A stretch of DNA of 64,000 nt from Flavobacterium sp. CYK-55. Its GTDB lineage: Bacteria; Bacteroidota; Bacteroidia; Flavobacteriales; Flavobacteriaceae. Positions 26,410 to 35,531 of this stretch are shown in pieces. A program made the position numbers and the translations under genes. The DNA lies in NCBI RefSeq assembly GCF_018413465.1, contig NZ_JAHCDK010000010.1, forward strand, positions 1-64,000. Direction: 5' to 3'. Every line of letters begins with the position of its first letter. Position 1 is the first letter of the stretch. Below the pieces are notes generated by a model, which was given only the letters and a program-made list of their open reading frames with translations, had not been told where the DNA came from and searched no databases.

Positions 26410-27780
26410 TTATTGAATGGTTAGTTTTGATTGCCATTGTTTTTGGTCTTTTCCTTGAATTCGCATCAAATAAACTCCACTTGATAATGATGAAGTGTTT
26501 ACTGATTGCTCGGTTTCAGTAATGTTTTGGCTGTGTAATAACTTTCCGGCAAGGTCAAAAATTTGGGCTTGTGCCGGATATATTAATTTTTTAGACTTGA
26601 CAAAAACTTCTGCACCTGCCGGATTAGGATAAACTTGTAAATCATTTGCTTCAAAGGTATTATTGGCCAATTGAGACGTATCAATAAGTTTATAAATTGT
26701 TCCGTTGGTAATACCCGCAATATACATTTCTCCGTTGAGGTCTTGTCCAAAGGTTGAGAAGTTTCCGGAGAAAGTATTTGACCAAGTAATTGTACTCGAA
26801 CCCACCGAAATCATTCCGATTTTATTAAAGCAATAATCAGCCATAAAGTATTTGCCGTAAAAATTTGGGTAAGTAGAACCGCGGTAAACATAACCTCCCG
26901 TTATTGAACAACCCACACTATGGCTGTATTGAGCTACAGGAAAAGTATAAGTTGTGCCTGAAACGGCACATCCATTAGTGTACACGTTATTGGCTTCATA
27001 ACATTTCCAGCCATAGTTTAAACCCGGATCTACCGGAGCAGGACTATGGTTTACTTCTTCATAAGCATCTTGACCAACATCGGCTATCCATAAATCGTTG
27101 TTGAGCATATCAAACGAAAATTTCCAGGGATTGCGCAAGCCAATAGCCCAAATTTCATCGTTTCCGGCAATTCCAACATACGGATTGGTGGCCGGAATTC
27201 CGTATGGAGCCGTTCCGTCAACATCAATGCGGAGCATCTTACCTAAATTTTCATTGATGTTTTGCGCACGGTTACCCGGATCACCACCACTTCCGCCATC
27301 GCCCATACCAATATATAAATAGCCGTCAGCACCAAAACGAATTGTGCCCCCGTTGTGATTAGTAAAAGGTTGGTCAATGGTGAGTAAAATAGTGCCGGAG
27401 TTTGGATTAGCAATGTTTGGGTCAGAACTAACAGCATATCTCGCAATCACAGTATCGCCAGCCGTGTTGGTATAATTGAGATAAAAATAGCCGTTATTGG
27501 CATAATTGGGATGGAAAGCTAAGCCCAACAAACCTTGTTCACCTCCATTTGAAACGGTTCCTGAAGGCAAGGTCAAAAAGTTGGTTGGATTTACTGTTCC
27601 GTTTAAATTTAAGATTTTAATTGAACCACCTTTTTGAACCACAAACAAACGCGAATCGCCCGCCGGATGCGTGATTTCGATGGGAGCCGAAAAGCCTGTG
27701 GCAAATGAGGTTAAACCGATAGTTTGCGCATTAGATAATGCAGAAAGGCCGATAAGCATCAGCGAAATCATTTTTTTCAT
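26410..27780 (-). CDS. PQQ-dependent sugar dehydrogenase-like secreted protein with T9SS domain
   Basis: This 456-residue protein has a signal peptide (MKKMISLMLIGLSALSNAQ). A six-bladed glucose/sorbosone dehydrogenase propeller (about residues 20-365) contains GGEQGLLGLAFHPNY, NHNGGTIRFGADGYLYIGMGDGG, IWAIGLRNPWKFSFD and DVGQDAYEEVN. A T9SS type A sorting domain (about 385-456: LQVYPNPAGAEVFV to SKLTIQ) completes it. The family oxidises aldoses with PQQ, and the His in FTNHNGG is the expected catalytic base. Sugar specificity and PQQ use are inferred. It is a single gene with a near-consensus promoter at 27807-27837. Confidence 0.9.
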   Translation of the reverse strand: MKKMISLMLIGLSALSNAQTIGLTSFATGFSAPIEITHPAGDSRLFVVQKGGSIKILNLNGTVNPTNFLTLPSGTVSNGGEQGLLGLAFHPNYANNGYFYLNYTNTAGDTVIARYAVSSDPNIANPNSGTILLTIDQPFTNHNGGTIRFGADGYLYIGMGDGGSGGDPGNRAQNINENLGKMLRIDVDGTAPYGIPATNPYVGIAGNDEIWAIGLRNPWKFSFDMLNNDLWIADVGQDAYEEVNHSPAPVDPGLNYGWKCYEANNVYTNGCAVSGTTYTFPVAQYSHSVGCSITGGYVYRGSTYPNFYGKYFMADYCFNKIGMISVGSSTITWSNTFSGNFSTFGQDLNGEMYIAGITNGTIYKLIDTSQLANNTFEANDLQVYPNPAGAEVFVKSKKLIYPAQAQIFDLAGKLLHSQNITETEQSVNTSSLSSGVYLMRIQGKDQKQWQSKLTIQ

Positions 27781-27806
27781 AGCACTAGAATTGAATGTTT
27801 AGGTTG

Positions 27807-27837
27807 TAAATATAGCAATCCTAAAATTACAGACCAA
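27807..27837 (-). promoter_or_regulatory. Probable promoter of the sugar dehydrogenase gene
   Basis: On the minus strand, TTG (27837-27835), 20 nt and TATATTTA (27814-27807) match, with one mismatch at the last base of the -7 box. Confidence 0.4.
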
Positions 27838-27856
27838 CAATCAAGGACAGAACTGC

Positions 27857-29815
27857 TTAAAAATCAAACTCTTCAATACTTGATATGGTGTCGGCTTCCG
27901 TTGGATTATCCACGCGAATTTTAATCAGAGATCTTGCCGGACCTGAAACCATAATGGGCAATCGGTTGATTGTGTCTTCTGAGCTGATTAATCCGCGGCG
28001 CATCATTAAACCAATTAATTGATCATCGCGACTCGTGGCAAACGATCTCAGATTGCCTTCGGTGTTAAATTGATACATAAACCTGCGCGGACTCGGAATA
28101 ATATTGGCCAAATACAAGCACTCGTTCAAAGTGAGTTGCGAAGGATGTTTTTGAAAGTAATAATGTGCAGCTTCGCCAATTCCGTATACATTCGGACCCC
28201 ATTCAATGATGTTGAAATACACCTCAAGCATGCGCTCTTTGCTTACAATATGGTTGTTTTCCATGATATACACCAGCAAAATTTCTTCAAGTTTGCGCGA
28301 GAGTGTTTTTTCCCGAGTTAAAAAGGCATTTTTAATCAATTGCATGCTGATGGTGCTGCCGCCGCGTGAGAATTTACGGGTGCGGATATTCTTAACAATT
28401 GACTGTTTGAAGGCTTCTTTGATAAAACCTCTGTGTGAGAAAAACGATGGGTCTTCGGTAGTTAAAACACATTTTCTAAGGTAAGGTGAAATTTGACTCA
28501 GAGGTGTGTAATTCGGGTTTGATGGCCCGACCATGACTCCGCGTTGTTCAATTCCGTTGATGATGGCATGATACATAAACGGTCCGTTGAGTTTGGTTAG
28601 ATTGGCTTCGCCGTATTTGAGAATTTCGAGATTTTCTTTATTAAACTGACTGTCAAAAACGGTTTTGTTCGGATGGTCTTTGTTGATGGCTAAATTGAGT
28701 TTGTAATCAAAGTTTCCGGTCACTTCCATGCCTTGAAAATGCGTAAACAATCCTTCGGGTAATGAAGTGATGAAGTTTTGCGCACTCATTTTAGGAATCT
28801 TGACTTTGAGCGTGTAGATTTTATCAAACTCATTGTCATAAGAAACATACGGATGACATTTAATTTTATTTAAAACCGCTGTTGAACTGCTGTCTAGCGC
28901 AATAAAGTTTTCGCCTAAAACAAACTTGTAGTCCAGACGCGCATTTTTGATGACCACATCTTTGCTGGCAATTTTCGGGTGATTAATTGTAAAATTGCGC
29001 ACTGAGCTTGATCCGTTGATATGTAACTCTCCACTTTCCATCTCAATTTCAGTTACCTTTAATCGAATCGAATCAAAACTTGACTGAAGATTGTAGCGCT
29101 CGTCAAAATAGGGAACTTTGATTTTTCCGGTGTCGAGGTTGAAAAAGCGCAAATCGGTTTGTTTGTTGCGCGGATCGGCAAAACCTTTAATCTTCCAACG
29201 TTGCGCAAAAGTGTTGGTGCGAACTTCAATAGAAGATTCAAGTTGTTTGTCAACCAAAATCATTTGGTTCAAACGCATCATAGCTGCCTTTCCTCGATCA
29301 TTCACGCGCAGGGTTAAATGGGCAAGTTTCAAATCTGTCGGAACCAAATTCAAACCTTTGTTGAGTAGTTTGTAGGCCAGCTTGGCATAATTGCTTTTTT
29401 CACCGGTGTCAACCGTATCTTTTTTGGGTAGAAAAGATTTAAAGTTCCAACCTTTCTCATTTTTGATCAATTGCAAATATCCGTTGCGCGCATCTAAATG
29501 TGTAAGTTGAATGTCGCCTAAGAACAGATGCCACAAACTCACTTCGGCTTTGACATCGGACATTGATAAGAGCGTATCAGCATGTTTGGGTTTGAGTATG
29601 ATTCCTTGCATAGAAACACCCGTAATTCCGGTAAATTCGGCATGTTTTACAGAGAATTTACTGTCGTATTCACGATCCATTTTTTTAGAAATGTGCGCGA
29701 TGGCTTCTTGCAAAATCGAATCGCGAAATACAATGGCCAAAATCATCAACACAACCAACAAAGCGGCGGAAATTTTTAGGGCAAGAAAAATTTTCTTTTT
29801 GCGGGTTTTCTTCAT
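27857..29815 (-). CDS. AsmA-like domain fused to GT51 peptidoglycan glycosyltransferase domain
   Basis: This 652-residue protein has an N-terminal membrane helix (residues 10-28). A region of about 380 residues resembles AsmA-type periplasmic bridge domains (beta-rich, with SVKHAEFTGITGVSMQGIIL and IQLTHLDARNGYLQLI). The C-terminal part is a GT51 domain: TTEDPSFFSHRGF (catalytic Glu), RGGSTISMQLIKN and EVYFNIIEWGPNVYGIGEAA. GT51 enzymes polymerise lipid II. There is no transpeptidase domain. The AsmA-like part may position it between the membranes or handle lipids, which is inference. It starts 12 nt after radA and ends the panC operon. Confidence 0.82.
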   Translation of the reverse strand: MKKTRKKKIFLALKISAALLVVLMILAIVFRDSILQEAIAHISKKMDREYDSKFSVKHAEFTGITGVSMQGIILKPKHADTLLSMSDVKAEVSLWHLFLGDIQLTHLDARNGYLQLIKNEKGWNFKSFLPKKDTVDTGEKSNYAKLAYKLLNKGLNLVPTDLKLAHLTLRVNDRGKAAMMRLNQMILVDKQLESSIEVRTNTFAQRWKIKGFADPRNKQTDLRFFNLDTGKIKVPYFDERYNLQSSFDSIRLKVTEIEMESGELHINGSSSVRNFTINHPKIASKDVVIKNARLDYKFVLGENFIALDSSSTAVLNKIKCHPYVSYDNEFDKIYTLKVKIPKMSAQNFITSLPEGLFTHFQGMEVTGNFDYKLNLAINKDHPNKTVFDSQFNKENLEILKYGEANLTKLNGPFMYHAIINGIEQRGVMVGPSNPNYTPLSQISPYLRKCVLTTEDPSFFSHRGFIKEAFKQSIVKNIRTRKFSRGGSTISMQLIKNAFLTREKTLSRKLEEILLVYIMENNHIVSKERMLEVYFNIIEWGPNVYGIGEAAHYYFQKHPSQLTLNECLYLANIIPSPRRFMYQFNTEGNLRSFATSRDDQLIGLMMRRGLISSEDTINRLPIMVSGPARSLIKIRVDNPTEADTISSIEEFDF

Positions 29816-29827
29816 TGGATTTATATT

Positions 29828-31189
29828 TTATCCAAACAATTCGCTGGCAATGTCTTCAATTTTAGAGACCAATTTGACTTGAATCATGGCGCTTTTGTGC
29901 GAAATTTTGTTGTACTTAGAAACAAATATAGTTGAAAAACCCAATTTTTCGGCTTCTTGTATGCGGTGGTCAATGCGGTTCACCGGACGAATCTCACCCG
30001 AGAGTCCGACTTCGCCTGCAAAACACACACCTTGTTCAATAGGGATATCTTCGTTTGATGAAAGTATGGCGGCTACAACAGCCAAATCAATCGCTGGGTC
30101 ATCAACATTGATGCCGCCGGTAATGTTGAGAAAAACGTCTTTGGCAGCCAGTCTGAAACCGGCTCTTTTTTCAAGCACAGCCAAAATCATGTTGAGTCTT
30201 TTGGCGTTGTATCCGGTGGTGCTGCGTTGTGGCGTTCCATAAACAGCGGTGCTTACAAGCGCTTGAATTTCAATCATCAGCGGACGCGATCCTTCAAGTG
30301 TTGAGGCGATTGCAGTTCCTGATAATCCAGAATCTTGATGAGATATTAATATTTCTGACGGATTTGAAACTTCGCGCAATCCGCTGCCGAGCATTTCATA
30401 AATGCCCAATTCTGCAGTAGAACCAAAGCGATTTTTAAGCGATCGCAGAATTCGATAGACGTGATTTCGGTCGCCTTCAAATTGCAAAACCGTATCAACC
30501 ATGTGCTCGAGAATTTTAGGGCCGGCAATAGTTCCGTCTTTGGTAATATGACCAATCAAAATGACCGGAATGTTGGTTTCTTTGGCAAATTTAATCAGCT
30601 CTGCGGTGGTTTCGCGAATTTGTGAAATACTACCCGGCGAGGCTTCTATATATTCTGTATGCAGCGTTTGAATTGAATCAATGATGACAATTTCAGGCTC
30701 GATTTCTTCAATTTGCTTGAAGATATTTTGCGTTTTGGTTTCGGTCAGGACATAGCAATTGTCGGCTTTATCGGTAATGCGTTCAGCGCGCATTTTTATT
30801 TGTTTTTGGCTTTCTTCTCCTGAAACATAAAGTGTTCTGTACGGAAGTTTGAGCGAGATTTGCAACAATAAGGTGCTTTTACCGATTCCGGGTTCTCCAC
30901 CCAATAAAATAAGCGATCCGGGAATAATACCACCGCCCAGAACACGATTGAGCTCACCGTCGAGTGTGTTCATTCGCACTTCTTGTGCGCTGTCAATTTC
31001 TTTAATTTTGAGTGGGCGGGGTGTTTTTTTTGTTTCTGCAGAACTGCTTCGCCAGGAAGTTTTCTCTTCTTTCTGGACAATTTCTTCTACAATGGTGTTC
31101 CAAGCTTTGCAAGCATTGCATTGTCCTTGCCATTTGGCGTATTGGGTTCCGCAACTCTGACAAAAAAAGGCAGTTTTTATTTTAGACAT
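29828..31189 (-). CDS. radA: DNA repair protein RadA
   Basis: This 453-residue protein has all RadA parts: an N-terminal zinc finger (FFCQSCG...CNACKAWN), a RecA-like ATPase with Walker A GGEPGIGKSTLL, Walker B VIIDSIQTL, the RadA-specific KNRFG motif, and a C-terminal Lon-like domain. RadA drives branch migration of recombination intermediates. It lies 5 nt after the esterase-like gene and 12 nt before the AsmA/GT51 gene in the same operon. Confidence 0.97.
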   Translation of the reverse strand: MSKIKTAFFCQSCGTQYAKWQGQCNACKAWNTIVEEIVQKEEKTSWRSSSAETKKTPRPLKIKEIDSAQEVRMNTLDGELNRVLGGGIIPGSLILLGGEPGIGKSTLLLQISLKLPYRTLYVSGEESQKQIKMRAERITDKADNCYVLTETKTQNIFKQIEEIEPEIVIIDSIQTLHTEYIEASPGSISQIRETTAELIKFAKETNIPVILIGHITKDGTIAGPKILEHMVDTVLQFEGDRNHVYRILRSLKNRFGSTAELGIYEMLGSGLREVSNPSEILISHQDSGLSGTAIASTLEGSRPLMIEIQALVSTAVYGTPQRSTTGYNAKRLNMILAVLEKRAGFRLAAKDVFLNITGGINVDDPAIDLAVVAAILSSNEDIPIEQGVCFAGEVGLSGEIRPVNRIDHRIQEAEKLGFSTIFVSKYNKISHKSAMIQVKLVSKIEDIASELFG

Positions 31190-31194
31190 AAAAC

Positions 31195-32337
31195 CTATTG
31201 GTTTTTGAGTTCGTCTGCTTTGTCGAGCATCATATCTTTGGTCAAATCGCCGATTTCTTCTTTTTGAAAAGCTGCCTGATAGGCTTTTACGGCCTTTTTG
31301 TTATCACCCATGTTTTCGTACATCAAGCCCAATTCGTAATCGGCTAACATGGTTTTTGGGTAATTTTTGCGGGCTAAATCAGCTAGTTTGTCAAACTCTT
31401 CATAAGCTTTGTTTTTTAAAATAGCCGCTTCAATAGCTTTGAAATCATTGATTCGGATATTCATTTTTAGGCTTAATGACTTTTCTAGGGTTTCGTATTT
31501 TTTGGATAAATAATCAACATAACCCGAAGACAAAACGGCTATTTTATCATTGTATTCGGCCATAGAAATGGGTTGATACACTGAAAAAAATTGATACAAA
31601 GCATTCGGAATTGAGTGCAAAACCAGAGAATAATGTGAAGCACCTTTGAATTCGTCGAACTGATAATTAAGGTTTGGTTTTTTTATTTCTTTTACCGCTT
31701 TATCTAAGGTTTTGATGCGGTCTTGCATTTTTTTCAAATCACCGTCAGCCGTTGATTGATAGTAGTAAATGTTTTGCTCAAGGGTGTTGAGGCGGTTGGG
31801 AATATGTTCTTCCATTCCTGCCGGAAGTTCAGGACTCATTGAAATATAGGCGTCAAACAACGGTTTTTCTTTATACAGGAAAAAATTTAAAAAACCAGCT
31901 GTTACATCGTGTCCGGCTATGATTTTAAAAGGAGCAATACGGTATTTTTTTTCGAGATAACCAACTAGCTCCATACCAATAAATTCAAAAAACTTATTGC
32001 CCTTTTCATCGGGTAAGCCACTTATTTCATTGGTTGTACAGTCAGCGACACGCTCGTCGTTTTTGTTTTGCGAAACACCTACAATAATTACCTCAGGCAA
32101 ATCGTCCCAGTAGGCACCGTAGTTAAGTGCTCCTTGAAAAGGATCAAATAAATAATCTCCGTCAAGCAAGACGAGCAAAGGATATTTTTGATTGGTATTT
32201 TTTAAGTAAGAATTTGGAAGGCTAATGGTGATTTCACGGTTTTCATTGAGTTTTGGAGAGAAAACTTCTTCGGTGATTTTTTGCGAAAAACTGCTCATTT
32301 GGTATAAAACACAAAGCAGTAAAACTATTTTTTTCAT
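31195..32337 (-). CDS. Exported esterase-like alpha/beta-hydrolase protein lacking the nucleophile serine, with TPR tail
   Basis: This 380-residue protein has a signal peptide (MKKIVLLLCVLYQMSSFSQ). A putative esterase D/Fes-like alpha/beta-hydrolase region (about residues 22-265) contains YPLLVLLDGDYLF, PEVIIVGVSQ and a His in FKGASHYSLV. The C-terminus (about 330-370) is TPR-like (ADYELGLMYENMGDNKKAVKAYQAAF). At the nucleophile elbow the sequence is AGHDVTAGF (Asp144) where active members have GHSxGG. It may therefore be a non-catalytic binding protein or use another mechanism. It lies between the flippase-like gene and radA, 5 nt before the latter. Confidence 0.82.
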   Translation of the reverse strand: MKKIVLLLCVLYQMSSFSQKITEEVFSPKLNENREITISLPNSYLKNTNQKYPLLVLLDGDYLFDPFQGALNYGAYWDDLPEVIIVGVSQNKNDERVADCTTNEISGLPDEKGNKFFEFIGMELVGYLEKKYRIAPFKIIAGHDVTAGFLNFFLYKEKPLFDAYISMSPELPAGMEEHIPNRLNTLEQNIYYYQSTADGDLKKMQDRIKTLDKAVKEIKKPNLNYQFDEFKGASHYSLVLHSIPNALYQFFSVYQPISMAEYNDKIAVLSSGYVDYLSKKYETLEKSLSLKMNIRINDFKAIEAAILKNKAYEEFDKLADLARKNYPKTMLADYELGLMYENMGDNKKAVKAYQAAFQKEEIGDLTKDMMLDKADELKNQ

Positions 32338-32387
32338 TTTTTTGCTGAAGGTGTTAGTTGCTTAAAAACAGTCAGCAATATAGTGAT

Positions 32388-33392
32388 TTATTTTTTTCTG
32401 TTCATGATGGGCATTAATATAAATGAAATAGCGCCCAAAGCAACCACTACAAGCATTTGTGATATCCACACAATCCAACCAAAGGCCTGCCCTGTAGTTT
32501 CGGCAATTGAATAAAAGGTTAGGATTTTTGCAATCAAAAACGGATAAGAGCCAAAACCACTGTTGGTAAAGGCAATTGCAATACTGCCCACTACAAAGGC
32601 GCTTGCTACAGCATTTATAGGAAGATGACCGGTTTCTGGAAATACAAAGATGGCCAGATAAAAAGTCAATAAGTATGAGAACCAGATAAAAAAAGTATGT
32701 AAGAGATAAGCTCCTTTGTTTTTCATGTGTACGACGCTCATAACTCCGTCGCGTAACCCGCTTATTTTATCTCGGATGCTATGTACAAAGCCCCATTTTG
32801 AATATCGATATAGCCAAAACGCAATTGCTAACAGTGTTGTGCTCAAAACCATAAGAGTTATTAGTTGACCTAAAGGCAGTTGGTCAAGGATGAATTTTTT
32901 GACCAAATCAAATTGTAACCAAACAGCCCAAAGCATGAACATTAAAAGAACCAATAAATCAATAATCCGTTCGGCAACAATGCTTCCAAAGCCTTTGTCA
33001 AAAGGAATGTTGTTGTATTTTTTGATGAGTAATGCTCGAGAAACTTCACCTGATTTTGGAATAGTCAAATTCAAAACATAGCCTATACTCACTGCCATAA
33101 AGTTGTTGGCAAAACTTGAAGAGTATCCCAACTGAGTGAGTGAATACTTCCAGCGATATGCCCGAGAAGCATTGCCTAAAACAGCCACAATCCCGGCACA
33201 ATAAATATAAAAATAGTCAGCAGTTTTGAAGTAATTTTTTATCTGATCTATTTGTTGATCATTGAATTTGTAATAGGTATATATCACTAAAAAAGCACCC
33301 ACCAAAAAAGGCAAAACGATAGAAAACCAACGAGTTAATGCTGCTTTGAATCCTTCGTTTTCAGATTGGTTTTGATTGGGTTCGGCACTCAT
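32388..33392 (-). CDS. Lysylphosphatidylglycerol synthase TM-region/flippase-like membrane protein
   Basis: This 334-residue polytopic protein has about eight hydrophobic segments and resembles the UPF0104/AglD family, with NNFMAVSIGYVLNLTIPKSGEVSRA, AERIIDLLVLLMFM and SAFVVGSIAIAFTNSGFGSYPF. Members are the transmembrane part of MprF-type enzymes or free-standing lipid or glycan handling proteins. There is no synthetase domain, so a lysyl-transfer role is not supported. It lies 12 nt after panD in the panC operon; the link to pantothenate genes is positional only. Confidence 0.85.
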   Translation of the reverse strand: MSAEPNQNQSENEGFKAALTRWFSIVLPFLVGAFLVIYTYYKFNDQQIDQIKNYFKTADYFYIYCAGIVAVLGNASRAYRWKYSLTQLGYSSSFANNFMAVSIGYVLNLTIPKSGEVSRALLIKKYNNIPFDKGFGSIVAERIIDLLVLLMFMLWAVWLQFDLVKKFILDQLPLGQLITLMVLSTTLLAIAFWLYRYSKWGFVHSIRDKISGLRDGVMSVVHMKNKGAYLLHTFFIWFSYLLTFYLAIFVFPETGHLPINAVASAFVVGSIAIAFTNSGFGSYPFLIAKILTFYSIAETTGQAFGWIVWISQMLVVVALGAISFILMPIMNRKK

Positions 33393-33404
33393 TTCAACGG
33401 AGTA

Positions 33405-33755
33405 TTAACGCAGTGAATTGGTTTGTTCATTCGGAAAAATAATCCACGGGCGAAAGGTTTTGGCGGCTTCAAAATCCATTAACGCGTATGAAATGATAAT
33501 GATGATGTCATCTTTTTGAACTTTACGAGCCGCTGGTCCGTTGAGCACGATTTCTCCACTATCAGGATTGCCTTTGATGGCATAAGTTTCAAAGCGCTCG
33601 CCATTATTGATGTTGACAATCGATACTTTTTCACCTTCAATAATATTAGAGGCTTGCATTAGATTTTCGTCAATGGTAATACTTCCGATGTAATTCAAAT
33701 CGGCACCGGTTACGCGAACGCGATGTATTTTTGATTTTAAAACTTCAATTTGCAT
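33405..33755 (-). CDS. panD: Aspartate 1-decarboxylase (proenzyme)
   Basis: This 116-residue PanD has the self-cleavage site Gly24-Ser25 in NYIGSITID, which yields the pyruvoyl cofactor. Also present are the substrate-side Lys/Arg residues near the start ([13 protein letters not shown]) and the [19 protein letters not shown] segment. It makes beta-alanine from aspartate for pantothenate and coenzyme A. It starts 5 nt after panC. Confidence 0.97.
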   Translation of the reverse strand: MQIEVLKSKIHRVRVTGADLNYIGSITIDENLMQASNIIEGEKVSIVNINNGERFETYAIKGNPDSGEIVLNGPAARKVQKDDIIIIISYALMDFEAAKTFRPWIIFPNEQTNSLR

Positions 33756-33760
33756 AAAAT

Positions 33761-34609
33761 TTAGTATAGAGCAACGGTGTCAATGAGTCTGATTTGTGCT
33801 ATAAATACCGCTATAAAAGCTCTGTATTTTTTGTTTTTACTTTTTCGAATGCAAGGCAACAACCTCGATTCGTCGGCAATCTGAAAATATTCAAGTTTCA
33901 TTTCAGGAATTTTTTCAAAACTACTCACGACCCATTGATGAACAGCATGGGCGCTGTTGTTTTTAAATTTACTTCTAGCAGTTTTAAGAATTTTATAGAT
34001 TACAGCCGCTTGTTTTTTTTGTTCATCATTCAGGCGTTGGTTGCGCGAACTCATAGCCAAACCATTGGATTCTCGAAAAATCGGACAACCAATAATTTCA
34101 ACGGGTATCTTGAGCTTCTCGACCATTTTTTTGATAATCTGTAATTGCTGAAAGTCTTTTTCTCCAAAATAGGCCTTGTTTGGGTTGACAATTTCAAAGA
34201 GTTTCTTTACAACAGTGCCCACTCCATCGTAATGGCCGGGACGAAACTGTCCTTCCATTTGGGCTTCTAAGCCGTCAAAATCAAAGTGTTCAGACTGGGT
34301 TTGACCTTGATAGATGTCATCAACCGTTGGAGCATAAACAATGATGTCTTGAGAAACCGTTTTTATTTTAGCCACATCTGAATCAAGTGTTCGCGGATAT
34401 TTTTCAAGGTCTTCAGGATTATTAAACTGTGTTGGGTTTACAAAAATACTCATAACAGTATAAGTGTTTTGAGTCATTGATTCGCGCAAAAGCGACAAGT
34501 GTCCTTCGTGCAACGCACCCATAGTCGGAACAAAACCGATGCTGGTTTGTGTCTTCGAAACCGATTTTAAAAAGGAAGATAAATCGGATTGTTTTTCGAA
34601 TATTTTCAT
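33761..34609 (-). CDS. panC: Pantothenate synthetase
   Basis: This 282-residue PanC has the HIGH-type motif [34 protein letters not shown], the [16 protein letters not shown] segment and SSRNQRL. It joins pantoate and beta-alanine with ATP use; panD, directly downstream, supplies the beta-alanine. It heads a six-gene operon ending at 27857 and is divergent from the GT5-like gene. Confidence 0.97.
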   Translation of the reverse strand: MKIFEKQSDLSSFLKSVSKTQTSIGFVPTMGALHEGHLSLLRESMTQNTYTVMSIFVNPTQFNNPEDLEKYPRTLDSDVAKIKTVSQDIIVYAPTVDDIYQGQTQSEHFDFDGLEAQMEGQFRPGHYDGVGTVVKKLFEIVNPNKAYFGEKDFQQLQIIKKMVEKLKIPVEIIGCPIFRESNGLAMSSRNQRLNDEQKKQAAVIYKILKTARSKFKNNSAHAVHQWVVSSFEKIPEMKLEYFQIADESRLLPCIRKSKNKKYRAFIAVFIAQIRLIDTVALY

Positions 34610-34632
34610 CGAAGCTTTCTTGAAATAGACTG

Positions 34633-34640
34633 CAAACTTA
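34633..34640 (-). promoter_or_regulatory. -7 box of the panC operon
   Basis: TAAGTTTG on the minus strand lies 23 nt before the panC ATG. A TTG lies 15 nt upstream of the box, shorter than usual. Confidence 0.6.
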
Positions 34641-34671
34641 AGATTTTACTTCATACAAGCATAAATTTTTG

Positions 34672-34679
34672 TACTTTTG
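34672..34679 (+). promoter_or_regulatory. -7 box of the GT5-like/DUF4270/glmS operon
   Basis: TACTTTTG lies 39 nt before the ATG at 34719. It is divergent from the panC box, the two being only 31 bp apart. No clear -33 TTG is seen. Confidence 0.6.
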
Positions 34680-34718
34680 CCTGTTTTTTGACGAGAATTA
34701 CTCAATAGTGAATTACTT

Positions 34719-35519
34719 ATGGAGGATAAGAGGATATTATACGTATCATCTGAGGTAGTGCCTTATTTGGCAGAGAATGAAGTGTCTATGATGTCATATG
34801 ATGTGCCAAAAATGGTCAATGATCGTGGCGGTCAGATCAGAATTTTCATGCCCAGATACGGGAATATTAATGAACGCAGACATCAACTACATGAGGTAAT
34901 CAGATTGTCAGGGATGAATTTGGTAGTGAACGATTTAGATATGCCGCTCATTATTAAAGTGGCTTCGATTCCTAAAGAGCGCATCCAGGTTTATTTTATT
35001 GATAATGATGAATATTTTAAGCGAAAAGCGACTTTCACAGATGAAGACGGCACTTTGTATCCTGACAATGATGAGCGTGCAATTTTTTTTGCCAAAGGCG
35101 TAGTTGAGACCGTTAAAAAACTCAATTGGGTGCCTGATATTATTCATGTACATGGCTGGTTGGCTTCAATGCTTCCAATTTACATGAAACATTATTATAA
35201 AGACGAAGCCCTTTTTGCCGACACCAAAATTGTAACTTCTGTTTACACACAATCTTTTGAAGGGCAATTAGACGCAGAGATGATCAATAAAGTCAAATTT
35301 GACGGCGTTCCAGAAGCTTCGGTTTCAGCTTTATCTGACCCTAGTTTTGAGAACTTGATGAAAGCAACTGTAGATCATTCAGACGGTGTTATTGTTGCTA
35401 CTGACCAATTGTCGGCAAGTTTAACAAAATATATAGAGTCATCGGGTAAACCTTTTCTATCTTTCGTTCCCAAAGAACAATTTGCAGAAGCATATACGCG
35501 TTTTTACGAGCTTCTTTAA
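34719..35519 (+). CDS. GT5-like glycogen synthase N-terminal-half protein
   Basis: This 266-residue protein aligns with only the first Rossmann domain of glycogen/starch synthases: ILYVSSEVVPY at the start, GGQIRIFMPRYGNI, DNDERAIFFAKGVVE and PDIIHVHGWLASMLPIYMKH. The second GT-B domain is missing. The KxGG ADP-glucose motif expected near residue 15 is replaced (LAENEVSMM). It is therefore probably not a glycogen synthase; a sugar-binding or regulatory role is possible. It is the first gene of an operon with a DUF4270 lipoprotein (12 nt) and glmS, a grouping I recall from other flavobacteria. Confidence 0.85.
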   Translation: MEDKRILYVSSEVVPYLAENEVSMMSYDVPKMVNDRGGQIRIFMPRYGNINERRHQLHEVIRLSGMNLVVNDLDMPLIIKVASIPKERIQVYFIDNDEYFKRKATFTDEDGTLYPDNDERAIFFAKGVVETVKKLNWVPDIIHVHGWLASMLPIYMKHYYKDEALFADTKIVTSVYTQSFEGQLDAEMINKVKFDGVPEASVSALSDPSFENLMKATVDHSDGVIVATDQLSASLTKYIESSGKPFLSFVPKEQFAEAYTRFYELL

Positions 35520-35531
35520 TTTCCGATATTC

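Noticed and set aside
34719..35519. Annotation as a functional glycogen synthase (glgA).
   Set aside because: Only the N-terminal domain is present and the ADP-glucose motif is replaced.
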